A stretch of 64,000 bases of DNA from Margaritifera margaritifera (Eukaryota; Mollusca; Bivalvia; Unionida; Margaritiferidae): the NCBI GenBank assembly GCA_029931535.1, contig JAQPZY010001432.1, positions 2,560,001 to 2,624,000 on the forward strand, read 5' to 3'. The translations under genes were made by a program, and so were the position numbers. Position 1 is the first letter of the stretch. Every line of letters begins with the position of its first letter. Below, in pieces: positions 56,124 through 64,000 of this stretch. A model generated the notes under the pieces. It was not told the DNA's origin. It saw nothing but the letters and a program-made list of their open reading frames with translations, and made no database searches.

Positions 56124-58430
56124 CTGAAATCAGAGAATATAAATTAAACTTAATTATTTGTCCATCCACAGTACAATAAGTTCGCATAACTTACAGCATA
56201 ACAGGTTAATATTCAAGAAGAAAAATGTAGCGATTTTGTCGAAAATGAGTGGTTTTAAATTTTGGCAATTTATATTTTAGTGAAAGCAGATACTGGGAAG
56301 TATTTCTTTAGCAAGGATTACCAGTATTATTTTCTATCCCTAGCTAAAATTGGATTTTTAGCATGCACTGAATTACTGTAAACTACACAACACTATAAAT
56401 CTACTGAATAGCTTGAATACCATTCAAGGAGGTGAAAAATCAATAGGAACAAATTATGCAATCAGATTACGGCATTTGATTGACACATCAGTTTGTAAAT
56501 TAGAAAAAATACAATACAATGGTGTCAAGTGAATCTAAGATGTTAGCTGGGATTAAAAACACGAATACTCTCCAGCCCTTCTGCGAGAGATCAATTGGCT
56601 ACTGCACTGCCAACCAAAGCGCATGGCAAGAATAGTCCTTAGGATTATCCAGACCAGTGGATATGTCACCATCTATTACTCTGTGTTCACTGCATAAATG
56701 ACAGCAATTAACTTATTCATTAAAAAGGATCTCAAATGGGCAATGATTTAATACTGAATTTATGAAATGAGTTGAATTATTTCCAGCTTTTGTGAGATTT
56801 GGTAAACTAAATTGGAAACTGTTCAATATGAAATCATTGCCCATTTGAGATTCTGTTTATCACATGCTTTTTATTTTTAGTAAAAAGAATCTACATAGAA
56901 AGAAGAACAAATGATTTTTGGCATTTCAGTTAATTGTGGCTCAGACACTGCACCTTTCAATTCATGTTTGAAAAAAATAGTTCCAGATGCAAGGTGAAGT
57001 AATATTGCACAATTTGATGGCCAATAACATTTATAAGTAGATAAGCAGATTTTCTTTTCTTTTTTTTACAAATTACAATCCAAAGAGCAACTATCCTTTC
57101 AATCAAGAGAACATTTTATATATACAACATCATTTTTCAACTCTGGATCTCGAGTGGAAATTCCTGTGTGATGTCACACATTTCACTTGGTCAGGTGAGC
57201 TGGAGTTGTTGAGGAGCCATAAACATGGATTTCAATGAGATCATTTACACTGTTGCCACCAAAAATAATGTTGATTCCAACATGGACATTCACCACAGAT
57301 GCAGCATTGGATATGGCAGAAGAAATATCATTCCAGATGTTGGATATTTGTCTGAAGCAATGATTACTGATGCAGAAATAGTACTAAATTCAAAAGTGTC
57401 ATGCCACTGCCAGTTTGCATTCACATGGCTCTATAATGATTCCCTGACTGAATGTTTTTGTGAGTGGATATTTTCATTATTTGATTTAGAATGCTGTGGT
57501 TGGATAACTTTTTGTCAGTTGACAGACCAGTATTTGTCGACATTCTCTTCATAAGTGAGGTGAGTTTATTTACTCCTATAGGCTATAGGTTGACATTGAA
57601 ACCATGCTTGTCCAGGGGATGCGGAGCAAGATTCATATTGTGTGATAGCAGCAATGTAAAGAGGACTGTCTGCATTGCAAAAGGATGATAGGCATTTCTC
57701 TACATAGACTCGGCATGCTCATGTTGGACAGCATTATGGACTTTCTCTGTTCTCCCACATTTTCGGTATAACTAGGCAAAAGTCCAGTGGGTTTACTCAT
57801 GTTCTAGTTTGAGTTTGGCATTCAAAGACTTCTACATATTGTAAATTTACTATATTCCTACATAAATAACCACTACTGTGCATTTTTGTAATAGTTGAAT
57901 GTTTTTTCCTAATGTTGATTCAGCTACCAAATGGAAAGACAGCCGCAATATTGTTGACAGTAATAAAAAAAGCAAAAGGTTTCAGAAGTTGGGGCAAAGA
58001 AAATTCCAAGTCACAACCAATCAATAATGAGAATACTGCACACGAATTAAGGCTTATATGGACAAATCATATTCACAGAAACTGTTATGTTAACATGTTG
58101 ATATAAAAAAAATAATAAATTGCAAACATGTATGTAAAGTGTACTATGTCATATTTCAATTTATGTACCAGGACCACCAGATTTGGTGTCCCTGGGAAAA
58201 AACCACATTTTTTTTAGATACTAATTGTACTTATTTTTGTATCTGTACCACACATACTGAGAGCGGAAACTACTGAAGCATTCTCACTGAAAAAAATAGA
58301 GGACTGTTCCACTGCATTTTCATTTTACAGTGTCATGACATTGTACAAATTTTGACCACATTAATTTTAGCGGATAATATATTTTAACAATATTTATTTT
58401 TGCAATCTCAAACTGAGAATAGTAAATAGC
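56124..58430. other. Probable intron; unrecognised open frames
   Basis: Mostly AT-rich. A short inverted pair CTCAAATGGGCAATGATT / ATCATTGCCCATTTGAGAT lies at 56733 and 56832. Around 57225-58106 several + frames of 60-109 codons occur (one begins MDFNEIIYTVATKNNVDSNM). I recognise no domain and see no splice context, so they are not called as genes; a decayed transposon is possible. Confidence 0.4.
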
Positions 58431-60700
58431 CCAAATTTCTCCATGGCTAAAATAACCCACATTATTACATACCCATCATATCCTACATGAGTAATCAGGC
58501 ATTCAATTTCTCCATGGCAAAAACAACCCGCGTTATTACATACCCATTATACTTTACATAACTGATCAGGCATTCAGTTTCTCCATTGCTAAAATAACTC
58601 ACTTTATTACATACCTGTTATAACTTACATAACTGATCAAGCATTGAATTTCTCCATTGCTAAAATAACTCACTTTATTACATACCTGTTATAACTTACA
58701 TAACTGATCAAGCATTCAATTTCTCCATTGCTAAAATAACTCACTTTATTACATACCTGTTATAACTTACATGACTGATCAAGCATTGAATTTCTCCATT
58801 GCTAAAATAACTCACTTTATTACATACCTGTTATAACTTACATAACTGATCAAGCATTCAATTTCTCCATTGCTAAAATAACTCACTTTATTACATACCT
58901 GTTATAACTTACATGACTGATCAAGCATTGAATTTCTCCATTGCTAAAATAACTCACTTTATTACATACCTGTTATAACTTACATGACTGATCAAGCATT
59001 GAATTTCTCCATTGCTAAAATAACTCACTTTATTACATACCTGTTATAACTTACATGACTGATCAAGCATTGAATTTCTCCATTGCTAAAATAACTCACT
59101 TTATTACATACCTGTTATAACTTACATGACTGATCAAGCATTGAATTTCTCCATTGCTAAAATAACTCACTTTATTACATACCTGTTATAACTTACATGA
59201 CTGATCAAGCATTCAATTTCTCCATTGCTAAAATAACTCACTTTATTACATACCTGTTATAACTTACATGACTGATCAAGCATTCAATTTCTCCATGGCT
59301 AAAATAACCCACTTTATTACATACCTGTTATATCTTACATGATTGATCAAGCATTCAATTTTTCCATGGTTAAAATAACCCACTTTATTACATACCTGTT
59401 ATATCTTACATTACTGATCAGACATTCAGTTTGTCCATGGCTAAAATAACCCACTTTATTACATACCTGTTAAATCTTACATGATTGATCTGGCATTCAA
59501 TTTTTCCATGGCTAAAATAACCCACTTTATTACATACCTGTTATAACTTACATGACTGATCAAGCATTCAATTTCTCCATGGCTAAAATAACCCACTTTA
59601 TTACATACCTGTTATATCTTACATGATTGATCTGGCATTCAATTTTTCCATGGCTAAAAAAACCCACTTTATTACATACATGTTATATCTTACATGATTG
59701 ATCTGGCATTCAATTTTTCCATGGCTAAAATAACCCACTTTATTACATACGTGTTATATCTTACATTACTGATCAGACATTCAGTTTGTCCAATGCTAAA
59801 ATAACCCACTTTATAAATAAATACAAAACCACATTCATGTTTTGTTCTGAGTCGGGGGGAAAGAACTCATTTGATATGGCTTATGAATATATCTCGTCCT
59901 CACAGCCTCGACGTATCCCTATGCCACATCAAACTCATTCTTTCTGCCAACTACAAACAAAACATGTATGCAGTTTTGTGTATTTATTACATACCATTTT
60001 ATCTTACATGATTGATCAGTCATTCAATTTCTCAATGGCTAAAATAACCCACTTTATTACATACCTGTTAAATCTTACATGACTGATCAAGCATTCAATT
60101 TCTCCATGGCTAAAATAACTCACTTTATTACATACCTGTTATAACTTACATGACTGATCAAGCATTCAATTTCTCCATGGCTAAAATAACCCACTTTATT
60201 ACATACCTGTTATATCTTACATGATTGATCTGGCATTCAATTTTTCCATGGCTAAAATAACCCACTTTATTACATACATGTTATATCTTACATGATTGAT
60301 CTGGCATTCAATTTTTCCATGGCTAAAATAACCCACTTTATTACATACGTGTTATATCTTACATTACTGATCAGACATTCAGTTTGTCCAATGCTAAAAT
60401 AACCCACTTTATAAATAAATACAAAACCACATTCATGTTTTGTTCTGAGTCGGGGGGAAAGAACTCATTTTATATGGCTTATGAATATATCTCGTCCTCA
60501 CAGCCTCGACGTATCCCTATGCCACATCAAACTCATTCTTTCTGCCAACTACAAACAAAACATGTATGCAGTTTTGTGTATTTATTACATACCATTTTAT
60601 CTTACATGATTGATCAGTCATTCAATTTCTCAATGGCTAAAATAACCCACTTTATTACATACCCTTTTTTATCTTACATGACTGATCAGGCATTCAATAT
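58430..60700. repeat. 71-bp satellite, about 27 units, with a 598-bp duplication
   Basis: Unit TTACATGACTGATCAAGCAT TCAATTTCTCCATTGCTAAA ATAACTCACTTTATTACATA CCTGTTATAAC. Units in 58560-59270 use CATTGC/ACTCAC; units on either side use CATGGC/ACCCAC, so there are two subfamilies. From about 59540, several units plus a 190-base non-satellite block (59811-60000, GAGTCGGGGGGAAAGAACTC) are repeated 598 bases later with only a few changes. Confidence 0.95.
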
Positions 60701-61069
60701 GGATGTTCAATCCATATTTCCATATTAAACATGCAAAGTGAAACAATTTAGGTGTTTTCATCAATATCCACATGTCAATATTCTTAGATGCACTGAAATG
60801 TAGTTTGTTTTCGGGGGTGGGGGTGTAAAACTAATTGTTATTATGTAATACCTGTTGCTATTGTATAGCTTAATCTTTTCCAGATGGAAAATATACATAA
60901 CCCAACCATATGAGAATTCATCCTCCCATAGGGTGACTGGAAAGTTCTGGAATTCCAAAACGCCCCTAGTCCAACCTATAGCTACCTTGGCCATGCACGC
61001 TATCCTTCATTCTTTTACAGGATGTAGCTTTTTTAAACTAGTGGGACATCAGTGCAGGGTGGGAGAAGG

Positions 61070-61185
61070 GAAGCTGGCAATAGCAACAGGTAAGTATTAC
61101 ATCATCAAAATTAGTTTTACCACCCCCACCCCAAAAAAAAAAAATGCATATCAGAAATATATAACCTGTTGCTATTGCGTAGCTG
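61070..61185 (-). repeat. Internal complementary region of DIRS element 2
   Basis: GGCAATAGCAACAGGTAAGT ATTAC and, about 75 bases later, AACCTGTTGCTATTGCGTAG are copies of the element end in opposite orientations. Confidence 0.75.
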
Positions 61186-61329
61186 GATGTGTCTGTTTGG
61201 TGGGAGGCTGATGATCCCACAACTGGCGAAAGAAAAACACAAGGAATACTCACCCTCACTGCAGAATAGAAGACTACTGCTGGATGGTATCCACATGGGC
61301 CACTATTTGAGCTAAGACAATCGGACCCA

Positions 61330-62232
61330 AAGAAAATGTGCCTTTGCGTTGGTGAGCCAACGAGCGAAGGAAAAAGAGGAGAAGGTTGTGTGAGATCGCC
61401 AAAATGCATATTTCATCACATCCTCCAGAGACAAATGAGTTAGATAGGCCCAAGAGGTAGCAATGACTCAAACCTCATTGGCTTTAATTTTCATGAATGA
61501 AAGGTCCCTCTCAGTAAGGAACTGATAAGCTCTCTCGATAGTTATTACAATCCACCTTGAACTGATTGAAGCTGAACTATGAGCTGAACCCTTAAGGGAG
61601 AGGAAAAGATGCTTCCTACCCTTTCTTCTCCCTTTAGAAGCTGCCAAATAAAAGTGTAAAGCCCTAATTGGACATAAAACTCTATCCTGATCATCCATCC
61701 CCAGCACCAATATGACTGAGACTGGGATCTCAATCAGGAGTAGAGCAACCAATGAAAGCTGTTTTTTTGCTAAAAAACCTGGTTGGCAAAGGTAAGAAAC
61801 CAACTCATAATTTCCATTCAACCTTATACAGTCTTACTCTGTGGATATGTCATGAAACTCCTTCATCTTGAGGATGCTATGGAGAGCAAGAAAAGGTTCT
61901 CAAAGGTTTAAGTTAGAGGCAACAAGACACAAGAGAGATTCCATCTAGACATTAGCAAGCGAGACACCAGTCTTTGCAGCTCGAAATACCTGATCAGGTC
62001 TGAGAATAAAATCAGTCACTGTGCTCATAGAGGGACAGCTAGGATTGACATGTTTCCCACTGCACCAATTGCAAAAGATTCTCCACTTGGCATCATAGAC
62101 TTCAGACGTAGATTGTCTCCAGGACTGAATGATGCACTGTGCAACTTTGCTCGAAAACCTGTCCTGGCAGAGAGATCGTTTGAGATGAGCCACTGTGTTA
62201 AAGTGGGGAATCTGTGAGCTGTTGTGTAGCAC
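61330..62232 (-). pseudogene. DIRS element 2 tyrosine recombinase
   Basis: The core-binding part reads SLCQDRFSSKVAQCIIQSWR QSTSEVYDAKWRIFCNWC. The catalytic part has DRVLCPIRALHFYLAASKGR and KHLFLSLK, and ends in IATSWAYLTHLSLEDVMKYA FWRSHTTFSSF, the usual helix before the active-site Tyr in DIRS recombinases. At least two frame changes and an in-frame stop break it, and I cannot identify the first catalytic Arg. Confidence 0.85.
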
Positions 62233-62559
62233 AGATCCCCTGTGCTGCTAAAGAAGGTCCCTTCTCTGGGGTAATGTCCTGGGATGGTCCACCAGCAGAT
62301 CGATAAAATTGTTGAACCATGATCATTGGGAAAAAAGAGAGGTTTATCAAAATGAGCTGAGCAGTGGAGTTCATTACTTTTTGAACTGTGGGATCATCCT
62401 GAAGAGTGGGGAAGGCATAAGTGAACAAATGATCCCACTTCAGGCTTAAAGCGTGCACTACCCAGGTCCTCTGGTCGGGGACTGTGGAAATGTAAAACAG
62501 ATGCCTGTTGTTTACCTTTGTTACAAACAAGTCCACCAAAATATTCTTTTTGCCAGGAA

Positions 62560-62965
62560 TGTGGCAAACTTGGAGGGTAATCCCTTCCAAGGCTGACCAG
62601 CAATGTAGGTTCCAAACCTCCACTCAGAGAGAAGGTGCATGTGTGCCCCCTTGTCTCCTGAGGTACGCTACCACCAACATGTTGTCATTAGAGACCATCA
62701 TGCAACGACTTCTTATTTTGTCTATGCATCCATTAAGGGCTAAAAACCTGCCCTCACTTCCAAATTGTTGATTTGGAGGATAGATTCTTCCCAGGACCAC
62801 AAGACCTGAAGATTCAGTACTTCCAGCTCCAGATGAGCACCCCACCATGAATCTGTCATGTCTGCAAACAGATAGGAATGGGGTTGAGGGGCATGCATGG
62901 GGACTCTGGCCAGAAACTGGTCCCGATTTGTCCACCATATCAGATGATGCTGGAAGTCCAGACCA
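62560..62965 (-). pseudogene. DIRS element 2 RNase H
   Basis: Frames give RLHLHPLQFLLVANWKL, HLIWWTNRDQFLARVPMHAP, FADMTDSWWGAHLE, ILQINNLEVRAG and CMMVSNDNMLVVAYLRRQGG TH. This is the D...E...D order of RNase H with the GGTH end typical of DIRS elements. The C-terminal piece ALEGITLQVCHIPGKKNILV D follows (HIPG.xN..D). Confidence 0.85.
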
Positions 62966-62969
62966 AGAG

Positions 62970-63650
62970 AAATTTGAGCATTCGGAGGGTCCCTGTGCAG
63001 TTTCCAGTTTGCCACAAGTAGAAACTGGAGAGGATGCAGGTGCAGTCTGCCTAGGGGAACCAGGTCTGCTGCAGAGTTCAAGGTCCCCAGAAGAGGAAGA
63101 AAAATATGAGCCAACAAATTGGTCTTGGCTCTCAGCACCTCCAACATGGTCAAGATCTTGTCTACTCTGTACTTTGTACCACCAGTGGGACAGATCTAGT
63201 CTGAGGGACTCTAGCTGGCCACTGTGGATCAACCAATCACTCAAATATTGGAGGACTGGGATATCCAGTGACCTTAAGTGGATGGCAACTACTCCCATGA
63301 CTCTGGTAAATGCTATGGGTACTTCCTGTGAGGAAAGATAGGGATGTGAAGGTACACATCCTGAAAATCAATGGAGACTGCCCTGTCTCCAGGTATTAAG
63401 GCATTCTTGACTGAGGCTCTGGTCTCCATCTTGAATGTTCCTCATGCAGAAGCCTGTTTAGGGAGGAAAGGTCGTTAATTAGATGACACTTTCCCCCTTT
63501 CTTTGGTACCATGAAAATCCGGGAGCAGAAGGCCAATGACTGGTCATTAAACACCCTTTCTACTGCACCATTCTGCAGAAGGGGGTGTACCTCTTCCCTA
63601 AATCACACCAGATTCAAGTGGTGGAAGAACATGGGGACCTTACTAGAGGA
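62970..63650 (-). pseudogene. DIRS element 2 reverse transcriptase
   Basis: The - strand gives REEVHPLLQNGAVERVFND, AFCSRIFMVPKKGGKCHLIN and DLSSLNRLL, then after a frameshift near 63440 FKMETRASVKNALIPGDRAV SIDFQDVYLHIPI, then VVAIHLRSLDIPVLQYLSDW LIHSG. These are RT fingers, palm motif A (SIDFQDVYLHIP) and motif C. Motif C, normally Y-L-D-D, is Y-L-S-D here (about 63247-63236), which removes one catalytic Asp. Confidence 0.88.
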
Positions 63651-64000
63651 GGAAGATCCTGAAACCGGTATCCTCCTTTTATGATAGAAAGGACCCAGCC
63701 ATCATCTGTGATGCCAGACCAAACCTCTGAAAAGAGGTTTAGCCTGGAATCTACAGGAACCAACAGAAGAGGAACACTCTGCAGGAGAGGGAGCAAGTCC
63801 CTAGGGCTGTCCACCCTTGTCCTTCAGAAAGGGGTAAGGGACCACAAACTTCCTCCCTGGGCCTTTGTGGCACCCTCTTTTTGATCCCCACTGCTGAGGG
63901 GGAGCTCTGAATTGGAGTTGCTGCTTTGACTGGGACTGCATGGCTTTAAAGAACTTTGCCGCCAGATCCTGTGGCCTGTCAGGATGAATTTGCTTCTTGG

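Larger units (their letters stand above)
60800..64000 (-). mobile_element. DIRS-type retrotransposon (element 2), cut by the window edge
   Basis: Reading right to left it carries reverse transcriptase (63640-62970), RNase H (62960-62560) and tyrosine recombinase (62190-61330), then an internal complementary region (61070-61185) and a terminal repeat (60800-60990). CACCCCCACC...TATTAC and AATACCTGTTGCTATTG at 60800-60866 are mirrored in reverse at 61073-61137, and again in direct orientation at 61160-61180. GC content is higher than in the flanks. Several frameshifts are present, so this copy is not autonomous. It may lie in an intron of the WD40-like gene. Confidence 0.9.

Noticed and set aside
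58430..60700. CRISPR-like array
   Set aside because: 71-bp units repeat without spacers; it is a satellite.
59786..60728. Frames of 98 and 114 codons with near-identical sequence
   Set aside because: They are the two copies of the 598-bp satellite duplication, not paralogous genes.
62847..63341. 164-codon + strand frame
   Set aside because: It is the antisense shadow of the DIRS reverse transcriptase and RNase H.

Overview
This is a window of a large, AT-rich, repeat-dense animal genome, most likely a bivalve or other mollusc. The gene structure (short coding exons with GT/AG splice sites in multi-kilobase introns), the tRNA-derived SINEs, DIRS retrotransposons, hAT remnant, palindromic MITEs and many tandem arrays support a lophotrochozoan; the species cannot be read from the sequence. 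There are no bacterial genes or operons, and most open frames longer than 60 codons are chance frames or repeats.

Two host genes can be supported. On the + strand, four exons (1715-1790, 6108-6202, 9394-9508, 18322-18442) splice in phase into the C-terminal association (hub) domain of calcium/calmodulin-dependent protein kinase II and end in a stop at 18440-18442. The kinase and regulatory exons lie upstream of the window. On the - strand, two in-phase exons (56123-55936 and 38609-38167) encode the C-terminal end of a WD40/beta-propeller-like protein, tentatively LRRK1-like, with a 17.3 kb intron between them. The two genes converge, with about 20 kb between their stop codons.

Repeats fill the rest. 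1-18 kb: CaMKII introns with ~158-bp and ~138-bp tandem families, three SINEs with clear target-site duplications, two long dispersed segments that recur at 28 and 34 kb, a decayed DIRS retrotransposon (12.65-15.86 kb) with inverted terminal repeats and an internal complementary region, and double-hairpin MITEs. 18-38 kb: intergenic, with ~138-, ~150-, ~49- and ~70-bp tandem families, MITE copies, SINEs and a 60-bp array grown inside a dispersed element. 38-56 kb: the big intron of the - strand gene, with nested inverted-repeat elements (39.1-40.9 kb), a 3.9 kb element built from ~145-bp monomers that contains a 45-bp daughter array, a 42-bp minisatellite of about 20 units, and an internally deleted hAT transposon inserted in a 39-bp satellite with a 6-bp target duplication. 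56-64 kb: a 71-bp satellite with a recent 598-bp duplication, then a second DIRS element on the - strand running off the right edge.

No new multi-gene system is evident. The interesting content is structural: short-period arrays arising inside longer dispersed repeats, a foldback MITE family with two distinct hairpins, and two DIRS lineages sharing a terminal motif.
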